64,000 bases of DNA, taken from the NCBI RefSeq assembly GCF_002723935.1, contig NZ_BEWM01000007.1, positions 1-64,000 on the forward strand. Direction: 5' to 3'. The notes beneath the pieces were generated by a model. It ran no database searches, was not told the origin of the DNA, and was given only the letters and a program-made list of their open reading frames with translations. Source of the DNA: Gluconobacter cerinus (GTDB lineage Bacteria > Pseudomonadota > Alphaproteobacteria > Acetobacterales > Acetobacteraceae). Shown piece after piece: positions 1-10,447 of this stretch. Each line of letters starts with the position of its first letter. The first letter of the stretch is position 1. A program made the translations under genes and the position numbers.

Positions 1-1
1 G

Positions 2-1360
2 GGACTGCCGCTGGCACAGGCCCGCTCCCTGGTGCCGGATCTTCTGACGGCAGAGGAAGACGCAGAAGCACAGAGGGCAGCGCTGACCGATCTGTGCTCC
101 TGGCTGATCTGGCTGTCGCCGCTGCCCGCGTTCGATGCTCCGGACGGTCTCTACAGCGACACCACCGGATGCGCCCATCTTTACGGCGGCGAGGCGGCCA
201 TGCTGGATCTCGTCAGGGAACGCCTGCAGGCGAGAGGGCATTCCTGCTCCGTGGCGCTGAGCGATACGGCCGCTGCCTCACGCGCCCTGGCCCGCTCGGG
301 GATCGACCGGATCTGTCTCGTGCCTCCCGGTCAGCAGAAGCAGGCGCTGCATCCTTTGCCCTGTTCAGCGCTTCCGTTACCCGAGAAGACGCTGTCCAGC
401 CTTACCCGGCTCGGCCTGACCACCATTGGCGATCTTGCGGACCTCCCTCGCGCGCCTCTGGCCAAGCGATTTGGGGCGCAGCTTCTCACCTGTCTCGATG
501 AGGCTCTTGGGCGGCAGGCCAGCCCGCTCAGCGTGTTTCAACCTGCGGACCGCATTTGCCTGACCCGGTCCCTGGTCGAGCCCATCAGCACATCGGACGC
601 CATTGCCACGGTGATTGCCGCACTCGTGCCGGTTGTCTGCGAGAAGCTGACGGCGCGCGGGGAGGGGGCGCGGCAGCTCGACTTTCTCTGCGTGCGCGTG
701 GACGGATCCATTCAGGCCATCCGCGTGGGGACATCCGATCCGACGGCTGACGTGACACGTCTGATGCGCCTGCTGGGAGACCAGATCCCGCAGATCGCGC
801 CCGAGTTTGGAATTGAAACCGTCATCCTGACCGTCAGCGCGAACGAACCGCTCGAAACCGGACCCGAGCGGTCTGTCCTGCCGGACGTCGGGGCATCCTC
901 GGAGCGCGCGCTCCCGGCCACTCTGATCGACCGGCTGTTGAACCGTCCGGGGGTTGTTTCTGTCCACCAGCTCGCGCCCCGGTTTGCCGCCTGGCCAGAG
1001 GACGGGCAGTCTCGCATTTCTCCAGACGACATGGCAAAACCGCCTCTCGCGAGCCAGATGCTCTGGGCGCGGCCGAACATCCTGTTCGATCTGCCCGTCC
1101 GGGTGCAGGTCACTGCCCTGCTCCCGGACGGTGCGCCACGCCAGTTCGTCCTCAAGCGGCAGACGCATCGCATTGCGGCGGCCGATGGCCCCGAACGTCT
1201 GCTAGGTGAGTGGTGGCAGACGACCGACAGCTACGGCGCGATCCGCGATTACTGGCAGGTTGAGACCACGACCGGCCTGCGCCTGTGGCTGTTTCGCAAA
1301 GGCGACGGAACCCACGACTGGTCCGGGTCGGGCGCGTGGTTTCTTCAGGGGGCGTTCTGA
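2..1360 (+). CDS. imuB: ImuB, Y-family polymerase-like protein (5' partial)
   Basis: Inactive Y-family polymerase homologue that links the ImuA/ImuB/DnaE2 mutasome to the sliding clamp during damage-induced translesion synthesis. The reading frame is open from base 2, and the residues GLPLAQARSLVPD before the first ATG (base 32) match the usual ImuB N-terminal region, so the true start lies upstream of the window. The fingers/palm-like part is followed by the little-finger region and a typical C-terminus (LRLWLFRKGDG...WFLQGAF). It lies in the order imuB, small ORF, dnaE2. The LexA-controlled promoter expected ahead of imuA would be outside the window. The family assignment is firm; loss of catalytic acidic residues is family knowledge that I did not check residue by residue. 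Confidence 0.9.
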   Translation, partial: GLPLAQARSLVPDLLTAEEDAEAQRAALTDLCSWLIWLSPLPAFDAPDGLYSDTTGCAHLYGGEAAMLDLVRERLQARGHSCSVALSDTAAASRALARSGIDRICLVPPGQQKQALHPLPCSALPLPEKTLSSLTRLGLTTIGDLADLPRAPLAKRFGAQLLTCLDEALGRQASPLSVFQPADRICLTRSLVEPISTSDAIATVIAALVPVVCEKLTARGEGARQLDFLCVRVDGSIQAIRVGTSDPTADVTRLMRLLGDQIPQIAPEFGIETVILTVSANEPLETGPERSVLPDVGASSERALPATLIDRLLNRPGVVSVHQLAPRFAAWPEDGQSRISPDDMAKPPLASQMLWARPNILFDLPVRVQVTALLPDGAPRQFVLKRQTHRIAAADGPERLLGEWWQTTDSYGAIRDYWQVETTTGLRLWLFRKGDGTHDWSGSGAWFLQGAF

Positions 1361-1593
1361 TGGAGCCCCATGATGACCTGATCCCGGCCAGCACCTCGGA
1401 CGTGGCCGAAGTCCTGATGCACGCGCTGTGCTATGACGGACGCAGGCGCACGCATGACGCCGCCGAACTGATGGCCCGTCTCGTGGCCGAACGGCTGGTC
1501 GCCTATCTGGAACGCTCCGGATTTGTCGTGATGCGCGCGCCAACCAGCAACGCTCCCGACAGCAGCCGGCACCCGCATCCGCACAGACGCTGA
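1360..1593 (+). CDS. Small hypothetical protein between imuB and dnaE2
   Basis: Encodes 77 residues. The ATG shares its A with the imuB stop codon (TGATG), so it is probably translationally coupled. Its stop lies 3 bases before the dnaE2 start, which fits one transcript. The protein starts MEPHDDLIPAST, has a helical middle rich in Ala, Leu and Arg (around HDAAELMARLVAERLVAYLE), and ends in a His/Pro/Arg-rich tail. I recognise no domain. The tight packing inside the mutasome operon suggests a role or at least co-expression with ImuB/DnaE2; this is inference from position only. Confidence 0.65.
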   Translation: MEPHDDLIPASTSDVAEVLMHALCYDGRRRTHDAAELMARLVAERLVAYLERSGFVVMRAPTSNAPDSSRHPHPHRR

Positions 1594-1596
1594 GCC

Positions 1597-4500
1597 GTGA
1601 GCGCGCCTTACGTCGAATTGCAGGTGACGTCTTCGTTTTCGTTCCTGCGTTCGGGCAGCCAGCCGGATGAACTGATGTTCCAGGCGAAAGCGCTCGGGTA
1701 TGGCGCCATCGGTCTGACCGACTGGAACTCTGTGGCCGGGGTAATCCGCGCCCATCTGGCGGCGCGTGAGGCCGGTCTGCGGCTTCTACCGGGATGTCGT
1801 CTAACTCTGCGCGATGGCAGTGCGCTCCTGGCCTATCCCCGCAACCGTGCGGGCTGGGCAGGTTTGTGCCAGCTCCTGACCCTCGGTCATCACCGGAGCG
1901 AGCGGGACGTTTTCCTTCTAGGGTGGGAGGATCTCGTCGCAGCAGCACCGGACCTCCTCATGATCCTGTTGCCGCCCGAGGATCTGGTAGAGCTTCCCGG
2001 GCACGTTGAGAGCCTGCTGGATCTGCCGGGACAAAGGGCAGGCGAAGAAGAGAGCCGGTTTCTCGCGCTGACCATGCTCCGGCAGCCGGGAGACCTTGCG
2101 CGGCTACACGCGCTCTCGGCGTTCAGTGCGGCACAAGGTCTGGCCTGCGTTGCGACGGGAGACGTTCTCTACCACGATGCGCGCCGACATATTCTTCAGG
2201 ACGTCGTTACGGCGATCCGGGAAGGCTGCACCGTCGATAATCTCGGGAACCGCCGTCATGTCCACGCCGATCGCCATTTGAAGGCGCCAGAAGAGCAGGC
2301 ACGCCTGTTCGCCGCCTTTCCGGACGCTCTGGCCAACACGCGGCGGATTGCCGAGGCCTGCGCCTTCAGCCTCGATGATCTCACTTATCAGTATCCGACC
2401 GAAACCGAGCGCACAGGCGAAAGCGCGCAGGACACCCTGACACGCCTGGTCCAGACCGCACTGCCGCGTCGCTACCCGGCCGGGGCGCCGCCTGACGTCG
2501 AGACACAGATCGCCCATGAGCTGAGGCTGATCGGCTCTCTGGCCTACGCGCCGTATTTCCTGACCGTGAATACGATCGTGCGTCATGCCCGCTCCCTTGG
2601 GATTGTCTGTCAGGGACGGGGATCGGCTGCGAACTCGGCCGTCTGCTATGTTCTGGGCATCACGAGTATTGATCCGGTCCGCTCGGGCCTGCTGTTCGAG
2701 CGCTTCATCTCGGCCGAACGGCAGGAGCCGCCGGATATTGACGTCGATTTCGAGAGCGACCGCCGAGAAGAGGTCATCCAGTGGATCTACCGACACTACG
2801 GTCGCCACCGCGCGGCCCTGTGCGCGACTGTTCAGCGCTATCAGCCCAAAGGGGCGTTGCGGGAAGTCGGCAAGGTTCTGGGCTTGCCGGAAGATCTGAC
2901 CGGCCAGCTTTCCAAACATATCGCCTCCTCTCTGGCCGATCCCGATCTGTGCAAGGCCCGTGCGGCGGATCTTGGCCTGAACCTGAAGGATCGCCGCCTC
3001 AGTCTGACCTTCCATCTCGCGCGCCTGCTTCTCGGCTTTCCGCGCCAGCTTGGCACCCATCCGGGCGGGTTTGTGCTGACCGAGGATCGCCTGAATGAAC
3101 TCGTCCCTCTGATGCCGACCGCCATGGACGGGCGGCAGATCATCGTCTGGGACAAGGATGACATCGACGTCCTGCGCTTCATGAAAGTGGACGTTCTGGG
3201 ACTGGGGATGCTGGGCTGTCTGCGTCGCGGGTTCGAGCTGCTGCACACCGTGTATCAGACCCGGATGGATCTCGCCGCGATCCCGGCCGAGGATCCGCAG
3301 ACCTATCGCATGATCCAGAAGGCGGACACGCTCGGCACCTTCCAGATCGAAAGCCGGGCGCAGATGTCGATGCTGCCGCGCATGAAGCCGCGGACCTTTT
3401 ATGATCTGGTGATTCAGGTGGCGATCGTGCGGCCGGGGCCGATCCAGGGCGATATGGTCCATCCCTATCTCCGCAGGAGAGAAAAGCTGGAGCCTGTCAC
3501 CTATCCGTCCGAGACCCTGCGCGGTATTTTGGGGAAAACACTGGGTGTCCCGCTGTTCCAAGAGCAAGCCATGCAGGTCGCGATTCACTGCGCAGGCTTC
3601 ACGCCAGGCGAGGCGGACCAGCTCCGCCGCGCGATGGCGACGTTCAAAATGACCGGTGGCGTGTCGCCGTTTCGAGACAAGCTGGTGAACGGGATGCTGG
3701 CCAATGGCTATGAGCAGGAGTTTGCTGAACAGACCTTCGCGCAGCTCGAAGGGTTTGGCAGCTATGGGTTCCCCGAAAGCCACGCGGCGTCGTTTGCCCT
3801 GATTGCCTACGCCTCGGCCTGGATGAAATGCCATTACCCGGATGTGTTCTGTGCCGCCCTGCTGAACAGCCAGCCGATGGGATTTTATGCCCCCTCGCAG
3901 ATTGTTCAGGACGCACAGCGCCATGGGGTCGAGGTCCGGCCGATCTGTGTCAACGCCTCACGATGGGATTGCACGCTGGAGCGCGGCCGGAACGGATGGC
4001 ACGCGGCCGTCAGGTTGGGCTTTCGGATGGTGAAGGGGCTGGCAAACGGACACGGGGCGGCCCTGATTGCGGCCCGGATGCCGGACTATGAGAGTATTGA
4101 TGATGTCTGGCGCCGTGCGGATGTGCCGGTCTCGGCCCTGGAATGTCTGGCGGAGGCTGATGCGTTTCGGGTGTTCGGGCAGATGCGCCGTGCTGCCCTG
4201 TGGTCAATCAAGGGACTGGCGGACACGGCGCTGCCGTTGTTCGAGGCAGCGGATCGGGGGCGGAACTTTCCGCTGCCGGAAGTGATCGAGCCGGAGATTA
4301 CCTTGCCACTGATGTCAGAGCGGGCCTCAGTGCATGAAGATTACCGGGCGACAGGACTCAGTCTGGACGGGCATCCGGTCGCGTTTCTACGGGAGGGCTT
4401 ATGGGAAGAAGGGATCGTTCGTTGCGGGGACCTCCCTTATCTGCGGGATGGACGCCGGATCCAGCTCACCGGACTGGTGTTGATGCGGCAAAGGCCAGGG

Positions 4501-4737
4501 ACGGCCAACGGCACCATGTTCGTGACCATCGAGGACGAAACCGGCACGGCCAATCTGATTGTCTGGAAGGATGTGCAGGAGAAATACCGCCGTCCTCTTC
4601 TCGCGTCCCGTCTTCTGGCCTGTCAGGGCCGGCTTCAGAAAGAGGGCGATGTGATCCATGTCGTTGTGCTGAGCTTGGAAGACCGCACGCTATTGCTTCA
4701 GGGATCTGAGCTGCTCAAAGCACGCGATTTTCGTTAG
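1597..4737 (+). CDS. dnaE2: Error-prone DNA polymerase DnaE2 (ImuC)
   Basis: Catalytic subunit of the ImuABC mutasome: a C-family polymerase that extends past lesions and causes damage-induced mutation. It is 1046 residues, the usual DnaE2 length, and starts at a GTG three bases after the preceding stop. An N-terminal PHP domain (about 1-200; [11 protein letters not shown], where the common His after the SFLRG-like segment is Gln) is followed by the palm with [11 protein letters not shown] and the acidic signature [13 protein letters not shown] near residue 380. The C-terminal OB domain reads about [13 protein letters not shown]...[11 protein letters not shown] near residue 970. The reading frame is complete. 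The length and the OB end without a tau-binding tail separate it from replicative DnaE1. Confidence 0.96.
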   Translation: MSAPYVELQVTSSFSFLRSGSQPDELMFQAKALGYGAIGLTDWNSVAGVIRAHLAAREAGLRLLPGCRLTLRDGSALLAYPRNRAGWAGLCQLLTLGHHRSERDVFLLGWEDLVAAAPDLLMILLPPEDLVELPGHVESLLDLPGQRAGEEESRFLALTMLRQPGDLARLHALSAFSAAQGLACVATGDVLYHDARRHILQDVVTAIREGCTVDNLGNRRHVHADRHLKAPEEQARLFAAFPDALANTRRIAEACAFSLDDLTYQYPTETERTGESAQDTLTRLVQTALPRRYPAGAPPDVETQIAHELRLIGSLAYAPYFLTVNTIVRHARSLGIVCQGRGSAANSAVCYVLGITSIDPVRSGLLFERFISAERQEPPDIDVDFESDRREEVIQWIYRHYGRHRAALCATVQRYQPKGALREVGKVLGLPEDLTGQLSKHIASSLADPDLCKARAADLGLNLKDRRLSLTFHLARLLLGFPRQLGTHPGGFVLTEDRLNELVPLMPTAMDGRQIIVWDKDDIDVLRFMKVDVLGLGMLGCLRRGFELLHTVYQTRMDLAAIPAEDPQTYRMIQKADTLGTFQIESRAQMSMLPRMKPRTFYDLVIQVAIVRPGPIQGDMVHPYLRRREKLEPVTYPSETLRGILGKTLGVPLFQEQAMQVAIHCAGFTPGEADQLRRAMATFKMTGGVSPFRDKLVNGMLANGYEQEFAEQTFAQLEGFGSYGFPESHAASFALIAYASAWMKCHYPDVFCAALLNSQPMGFYAPSQIVQDAQRHGVEVRPICVNASRWDCTLERGRNGWHAAVRLGFRMVKGLANGHGAALIAARMPDYESIDDVWRRADVPVSALECLAEADAFRVFGQMRRAALWSIKGLADTALPLFEAADRGRNFPLPEVIEPEITLPLMSERASVHEDYRATGLSLDGHPVAFLREGLWEEGIVRCGDLPYLRDGRRIQLTGLVLMRQRPGTANGTMFVTIEDETGTANLIVWKDVQEKYRRPLLASRLLACQGRLQKEGDVIHVVVLSLEDRTLLLQGSELLKARDFR

Positions 4738-4927
4738 GAGAAAACGCCGGATCGGCCGATTTTATTTTAAGAATGAAGATATTGTTGTTGGTGTTGAACC
4801 TGTGGAGTTGTGGGCAGAGCCGCGCCTGTGGTCAGCCTGCAGGGCTGTCCATCAGGACGCGAGCGACCGTAAAACGGCTGTCCATAAATCCACAGGCTTT
4901 ACGCGCGTCGAAAATCAAATCAGCACA

Positions 4928-5332
4928 TCAATCGTGCGGCTGTGACGGCCCCTCGACCTTTACGACTGAGACCCGGGCGTTCGAGTAGGGTGTAGCGGAC
5001 GGATCAGGATGCGTAATGATGTCTGAACCGGCAGCGGCGGCGAGCAACGTGCCAAAATATGGATCGTTTTCTTTTGCGATCGAGAGGATCTCGTCCGCGC
5101 TGACGGGCGCGCCAAACTCTTTCCCGAGCTTGCTCAGGATATAATTGTCCAGCACCGCATGAATCATGAATGGTTGGTTCCGGAGAGACAGCAGAGCTAA
5201 CAAATTCTCTGGCATGTCTTCGTGAGGTTCCGCCTCCATAACGGCGTCCACGTTATCGAGCAGAACGTGGAGCACGACACCGTAGATCGTGATCTCCAGC
5301 ACACGCTGCTCACCGCTCTCTGTATCAGTCAT
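4928..5332 (-). CDS. Hypothetical protein, 134 aa
   Basis: Unrecognised soluble, acidic protein (start MTDTESGEQRVLEITIYGVV). It has a central hydrophobic helical stretch (ENLLALLSLRNQPF...AVLDNYILSKLGKEFG) and no signal peptide or membrane segment. It is monocistronic, convergent with dnaE2 and divergent from the TraB/GumN-like gene, with about 220 bases of possible promoter between the two starts. The about 190 bases between dnaE2 and its stop contain no gene I would support. Function cannot be told from sequence. Confidence 0.6.
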   Translation of the reverse strand: MTDTESGEQRVLEITIYGVVLHVLLDNVDAVMEAEPHEDMPENLLALLSLRNQPFMIHAVLDNYILSKLGKEFGAPVSADEILSIAKENDPYFGTLLAAAAGSDIITHPDPSATPYSNARVSVVKVEGPSQPHD

Positions 5333-5551
5333 TCCTGGCTCTCCTGTTTGGTGACAGGAGGATAGTCGGGCTGCATTGTGCGACTGAGAAGTGACGTATC
5401 AATGATAGGATGAGAATCCTGTCTCGAAAGAGACACTGTGCTCCAGCGGCGAATTGTTTCAGCAGGGCGCTATTATTACTTTTCTTCGGATGGCCTTTTA
5501 ACTTTCACGAAAAGAGCGGAAATCCAGCGTGTAATTTGGGGATGACTGAAT

Positions 5552-6496
5552 ATGACTGACAAGCATACGACCATAAGGAAAATTTGCGTTCTGATCACTC
5601 TCGGCGCGATCATGGTGCTTCGTTGTTCTGTGGCGTTAGCAGGCGTCGAAGCTATTCAGATCGAAAAATCAGGTATCAAACCAAGTATTATCGTACCAGG
5701 CGTTCATGCTCCTGTCTTCGGTATCGAGGCGCCAAGTGCAGCCGTTTTCGTAGGAAAATCAGTCCTTCTTTCTGAAGGGACGGAAGCCAACCAAGACGCA
5801 AAGACCCAACCTGAGAAACTCGAACATTCCGTACCTGAAATCGTACTTAATCCTACCGTGGTCGCCTCGTGGGTCAACGGCATAGATATCGAGAAACTTA
5901 AGTCCAGACTGCAACTACATCTCGCATGTTATACTGGACAGGAAATGCTTCGAGCACGTAATACAGATATGTACTCGCGTGTACTGTTGAACATGAAGAC
6001 AGCACAAGCAGCAGAATTTATTCTCGAAATGCCATGCCCGCAGCCAGCAGGTCTATCCCGTGACGACCTCGTGCGCACTGAAGCGCAAGAATCAGGCGTC
6101 ACGATCAAGCGGCTTGAACATCTCAACGAGTGGGAGGCGGTCCAAAAGGAAATTCCGGATGACTACTATCGTGACTCAATCGTTGAGATGCTCAAACGAC
6201 CTGAGGAGAACCTTTCGTCGCCCCCATTCGTGTCCTTCGTCCAAAACGGACAGTACGATGAATTCGACGCCTGGATCAGAAATCGTAACGTCACGGTAAG
6301 CCAGAAGAAAATGTATGAGTACGATGTCACCAAACGAACCAGCCAGATGTATCGAGCTATGACCCCATATGTACGATCTGGCGGTGCAGTCATTTTAATC
6401 GGAGCTGCTCATCTTGGCGGCCCAGATGGATTGGCGGCTCTACTGCGACGCGATGGGTATTATTTGCGTCCGATCACACTGCCCGAGCATAAATAG
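5552..6496 (+). CDS. TraB/GumN family protein with signal peptide
   Basis: A 314-residue exported protein resembling the TraB/PrgY/GumN superfamily, whose bacterial members are often envelope-associated and poorly characterised. Seen directly: an N-terminal basic segment then a hydrophobic stretch (about 10-31, VLITLGAIMVLRCSVALAG) suggesting a signal peptide; Ser/Thr- and Glu-rich middle; and the C-terminal signature GGAVILIGAAHLGGPDG, equivalent to the GAGHLxG motif that defines GumN-like proteins. The conserved N-terminal GxxH motif is less clear here (PGVHAP). It stands alone, with about 280 bases without a supported gene downstream. Confidence 0.65.
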   Translation: MTDKHTTIRKICVLITLGAIMVLRCSVALAGVEAIQIEKSGIKPSIIVPGVHAPVFGIEAPSAAVFVGKSVLLSEGTEANQDAKTQPEKLEHSVPEIVLNPTVVASWVNGIDIEKLKSRLQLHLACYTGQEMLRARNTDMYSRVLLNMKTAQAAEFILEMPCPQPAGLSRDDLVRTEAQESGVTIKRLEHLNEWEAVQKEIPDDYYRDSIVEMLKRPEENLSSPPFVSFVQNGQYDEFDAWIRNRNVTVSQKKMYEYDVTKRTSQMYRAMTPYVRSGGAVILIGAAHLGGPDGLAALLRRDGYYLRPITLPEHK

Positions 6497-6774
6497 ACTA
6501 TTCACGCTAAATGGCCGCCTTCGAGCCGATTAGGGGGGTAAACGGACGGTCGGCTTTGTACAGGGCGATCGATAAAACCGGACATTCATATGGACGATAC
6601 CCGCGAAAGTTTTCACTCTATTCCGATCGTTCAAATAACCCTTAAGACTCTAGTGTAAGCTGATGACATTATGGTTCTATCTTGCCGCTGTAGTATCCGA
6701 CGATATCATCTAGTTTGGTCGTCGACCGTGGGCGGTGAAATTCTGCAACGCAACCCACTAACCCGGAGGCGTAT

Positions 6775-8051
6775 ATGCTGACTGTCCTGCATCCTGAAGT
6801 GAGGTCGCTTGTCGGGCAGTTTGCGGGCGGCCTGATGCCTATTCGACTTGGCACGGACGAAAAATATTCTCTGATTGTAAAAACGCAGAAAGAAGCAATA
6901 TTAGCGGCGAAGATGAATGGTGGATTTGCCCTGTACCTGCCGGCACTGCCATCCACGACGGCCACGACCACTGCACTAGTTACAGCCTTTTTTGATGATG
7001 ATGATCAGCCATTGATTGTCCGCTCCCCTCTGTTTAGAGACGACTCATTCTCCCGCGAGATACTTACCATCCTCAAAAGTATAATGAGGTCAATATCTAC
7101 TTCTTCGATGACCAGAACTATGAGTGGATGAGCTTCAGGACGGCTCTAGAGGACGGTGGGAGCTGCCTCACAGACAAGGAGGAGATTCATCTGCTCACCT
7201 ACAATCCTGAAACGGCTAAAAGCGTTCATCAGGGCTTAATAAACTGGTTCGGACAGCGAACGCGCGATGACGATGATCGTGCCATTCAAGCGGTGTTTAA
7301 GAGTGAGCTGGCGCCCAATGATATCCTTGTCCTCGACATGACGCCCGAAGTGAATGGCTACCAGGGAAGTACAGGATTCCGGCACGACTCTTTGACGCGT
7401 ACTAATCCGGGCTATTTTCAGGAACGCGATATCTCGGTTTGCTTGTTACGTGCATTCAACCCAGAGAGCATCATGATGAATCCGCTACGTAAGGATACGT
7501 CCAAGGAGATACTTGACCATCTCGTGCTGACCGACTCCGTCGCCATTCTCATTCAGGCCAAGGACAGTCCGATTACAGAAGCTGGTCTTAGTCGCTCCCT
7601 TGATCGCAAGAGACGTGCGACCCGTAAGGAAGTCGACGACGCTATCCGCCAGATCAACGGTGCGGCTCGGTATCTTGGTCGCGAAGCGGTAGCGAGACTG
7701 GTCGTAGGCGGTGAAGACGTCGAAGTCTCCATCGGACAGCGTCAGATCATCGGGCTAGCCATCGTAAAGGAGCTTTTCGATGATGAGGGTGACGTCTATG
7801 CGACGGCGTGCGGGAAGCTCGCAGGGTTGCGCGGCGGCGGGCTCGTTATGGATTACAACTCTTTTCATGCTTTCACCCATCATTTCACAGCAGCGGATGC
7901 CTTTATCAGTGCGCTTCATACCCTTATCGCACGCATGAGAACTGGAACTTGGTTTCCCGTGAAGCACGCCGTGCTCGACGGAATTCTGGATTTGATTGAC
8001 AATATCTCTGGACAGAAATCCGACACGCCAACGTTGCCTTCGCCAAGATGA
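6775..8051 (+). pseudogene. Frameshifted hypothetical gene, possible PD-(D/E)XK-type nuclease
   Basis: Two overlapping reading frames (6775-7131 and 7128-8051) appear to be one gene. The first frame is protein-like to about 7077. The second frame is protein-like upstream of its own ATG (7080 onward reads YNEVNIYFFDDQNYEWMSF), so the two join at the A run in CTCAAAAGTATAAT near 7075-7080 if one A is restored. The joined protein would be about 425 residues. In the second part the segment TDSVAILIQAKDS resembles the D...(E/Q)xK core of restriction-type nucleases, which is only a suggestion. An RBS-like CGGAGG precedes 6775. Alternatives are programmed frameshifting at the A run or an assembly error. 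Confidence 0.6.
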
Positions 8052-8209
8052 GGGCAACTGCCGCCTCTCTGCTTCATATTCCTTGAGCCGATAGGCAGTT
8101 TACGGGGGCAAGCAGACTGTCCGATATCTGGCTTGACCTGCGCGACTTTTTTGATTGTGGCATATGTAGGTGTGACAAGAGTGCACAATGCCTTCAAAGG
8201 AATTTTCAT

Positions 8210-9382
8210 TTGTTCTCGCTGAAAAGCCCTCAAGCCGATTCAACTCGTGCACAATATTCCACACGCATAGCATTTCTGATTGCAGGATTCGCGGGGGCCG
8301 CGTGGGCACCGATTATTCCTTATGTAAAATTTCGATGTGGTTTGAGTGATGCCCATCTAGGACTTTTACTGCTGTGCCTTGGTGCAGGCTCGATCGTATC
8401 CATGCCGGCAGCTGGAAGTCTGGCGGGGCGCTACGGTTGTCGTTGGATCATTGCCATTGCAACCCTCGCTATCTGTGCTGCTCTTCCGGTTCTGGCCTCT
8501 TCTGCTTCGATACCTCTTTTGGCGACTGCACTGGTCATGTTTGGAGCGGGCGTTGGAACCATTGATTGCGTCGTTAATGTTCAGGCTGTCATTGTTGAGC
8601 GTGCATGCAAACGAACAATGATGTCCGGTTTTCACGGCCTTTTCAGTGTGGGAGGTCTTCTTGGAGCGGTAGCTGTCAGTAGCCTGCTCAGTCTTGATTT
8701 CTCTCCAGCAATCACGTCTGTATCTGTGGCAGCCTTGTTAGTTCTGAGCGCCATTCTTGCTCTGCCAGGCCTGCTTACAGGGCGGACCAATGCAGAAGAA
8801 AGTGCTTCGTTTGTATTGCCCCATGGCGTCGTTCTCGCGATCGGCATGATGTGTTTCATTGTTTTTCTGACTGAAGGCGCAGCCATAGATTGGAGTGCTG
8901 TTTTTCTTGCGACCGCCCGCCATATTGATGTGCGATACACAGGATTAGGATATGTTGCATTTGCATGCACCATGACTTTGAGTCGACAGTTTGGAGATTA
9001 TCTTGTAAATCGTGTTTCGGGGCGTTTCCTAGTTACAGGCGGAAGCTTATTAGCTGCGCTTGGGATGATCCTGATTACAGTCGTACCTATATGGCAGATC
9101 ACTTTATTTGGTTACGCCCTTGTAGGAGCAGGATGTGCCAATGTTGTTCCAATCCTTTACTCAGCAGTGGGACGACAGCGTTATATGCCCGAACACCTTG
9201 CTGTCTCTGCCATCACAACCCTTGGATACTCAGGAATTCTGACCGGTCCTGCCGCTCTCGGGTTTATCGCTCAGATCACTGACCTGTCACTTGCACTTGC
9301 CATTGTGGGAGGTCTTTTGGCTGTCGTTTCTGTGATGGGAATGCTGATCCCTCCGACACTGCTGCAAAACAGGTCGTCTTAG
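8210..9382 (+). CDS. MFS transporter (YbjJ-like)
   Basis: A 390-residue major facilitator with about 12 hydrophobic segments. The loop between helices 2 and 3 (GSLAGRYGCRW) fits the MFS motif A, and the mid-protein segment FLTEGAAIDWSAVFL matches the EGAxxDWSA signature of YbjJ-like inner-membrane transporters. The substrate is unknown. No ATG lies in frame near the N-terminus; TTG at 8210 has AAAGGA about 8 bases upstream and is the best start. It is monocistronic: the upstream gene ends 158 bases away and the downstream region is empty. Family confidence is high; the start is less certain. Confidence 0.85.
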   Translation: MFSLKSPQADSTRAQYSTRIAFLIAGFAGAAWAPIIPYVKFRCGLSDAHLGLLLLCLGAGSIVSMPAAGSLAGRYGCRWIIAIATLAICAALPVLASSASIPLLATALVMFGAGVGTIDCVVNVQAVIVERACKRTMMSGFHGLFSVGGLLGAVAVSSLLSLDFSPAITSVSVAALLVLSAILALPGLLTGRTNAEESASFVLPHGVVLAIGMMCFIVFLTEGAAIDWSAVFLATARHIDVRYTGLGYVAFACTMTLSRQFGDYLVNRVSGRFLVTGGSLLAALGMILITVVPIWQITLFGYALVGAGCANVVPILYSAVGRQRYMPEHLAVSAITTLGYSGILTGPAALGFIAQITDLSLALAIVGGLLAVVSVMGMLIPPTLLQNRSS

Positions 9383-9773
9383 TTCTCCGCCCGAAATCTA
9401 AATGATCCAGTCCGATCTTCATGACGATATGTCTCATTCCAAAAGTTCAGGTTGAGATCGCCAAGCGTAAATTTGGTCATTTTTGATTATCAGATCATCG
9501 TCGTGAGAAAGGTGTTCCCTTGCAAGTCTTGACGGTCTGCATCGGAACGTCGTCTCCGCGGTCTTGGTGGGCCATCTATATCCAATCTTGCAATGTCTGC
9601 TTTGCAAACAGGAGCACAGAGATTTTGTACGCCCGATATGACGGCGCAAGCGGATACGAGAGCCGTTGAGAGAATAATCGAAAGCGTATGCTAAGCTTTT
9701 CCCTCATTTGAAAAAAACGGAATATCCTCATTCTTGAGAGCATGCGTCACGCAAACGAGAGACTTTCGAAATA
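9383..9773. other. Intergenic stretch without a supportable gene
   Basis: About 390 bases between the MFS gene and the decayed SRPBCC-like gene. Short open frames exist on the minus strand (for example 9434-9649), but their Cys/Arg-rich translations do not look like protein and they have no convincing start context. No strong hairpin, tRNA or repeat was seen. Confidence 0.4.
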
Positions 9774-10326
9774 ATGCTTATAGACAAATATGTTCCGAGC
9801 TTTCATTTCCGTGAACGGCACACGCTGGAAATAAGCGCACAGGCTTCTGATGTGTTTCGGGCCGCCATAAATTATAAGCCAGACAATGATCCGATCATTC
9901 GTGCTGCTATTGTCATTCGGGAATTTCCCAACAAGATCATTGACCGAATTGAAGGAAATTCACTTCCGGCCAAACGCCCATTCAGTCTGAGAAACTTCAC
10001 TCTTCTGGAGCATTTAGAGGACCGCGAAGTGGTGTTTGGGCTCGCTGGCCGCTTCTGGCAGACAGACTACGGGCAGGCTTCCTTGCAAGACAGTGAAGAC
10101 TTCGTGCGTTTTAACGCCCGTGGTGCAGCCAGGCTGGCTCTAAACTTTTCCTGTCGAAAGTCTCGGTAACAACCGGACGCGCCTCGCTACCGAAACGCGC
10201 GTTTGTTGTCTCGACGTCGAGGCAAAGCGAAAATTTACGCCTTACTGGTATCTGATACGCCCGGTCAGCGGATTGATAAGACAAAAGATGCTTGCGACCA
10301 TCGCGCGCACGGCCACGGTTTCGTAG
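9774..10326 (+). pseudogene. Frameshifted SRPBCC/polyketide cyclase-like gene
   Basis: The N-terminal frame (MLIDKYVPSFHFRERHTL...) resembles a family of small SRPBCC-like proteins found in many bacteria, with the family-typical segment VFGLAGRFWQ near residue 103. The frame stops at 10167-10169, but the +1 frame from 10153 continues the family pattern (VESLGNNRTRLATETRV, then PYWYLIRPVSGLIRQKML) to a TAG at 10324-10326. Removing the single T at 10152 restores one open frame of about 183 residues. I therefore read this as an originally intact gene broken by a one-base insertion. Function of the family is unknown to me. Confidence 0.65.
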
Positions 10327-10447
10327 TCCGGTGGTACAATAACTGTACCATGGCCCAGATTGTAGCTTTGGCGCGGCAGTCGGCCAGATAGTTTGCTATG
10401 CCGGTTACGGTGATACATCGCCCCCACCAGCATGCGGCGGCTCTTAC

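Noticed and set aside
2104-3924. Long open frame on the minus strand inside dnaE2 (about 600 codons)
   Set aside because: Antisense shadow of a GC-rich coding region; the plus strand has unmistakable DnaE2 motifs.
4773-4988. 71-residue plus-strand frame after dnaE2
   Set aside because: Overlaps the 3' end of the minus-strand hypothetical gene, no RBS and non-protein-like composition.
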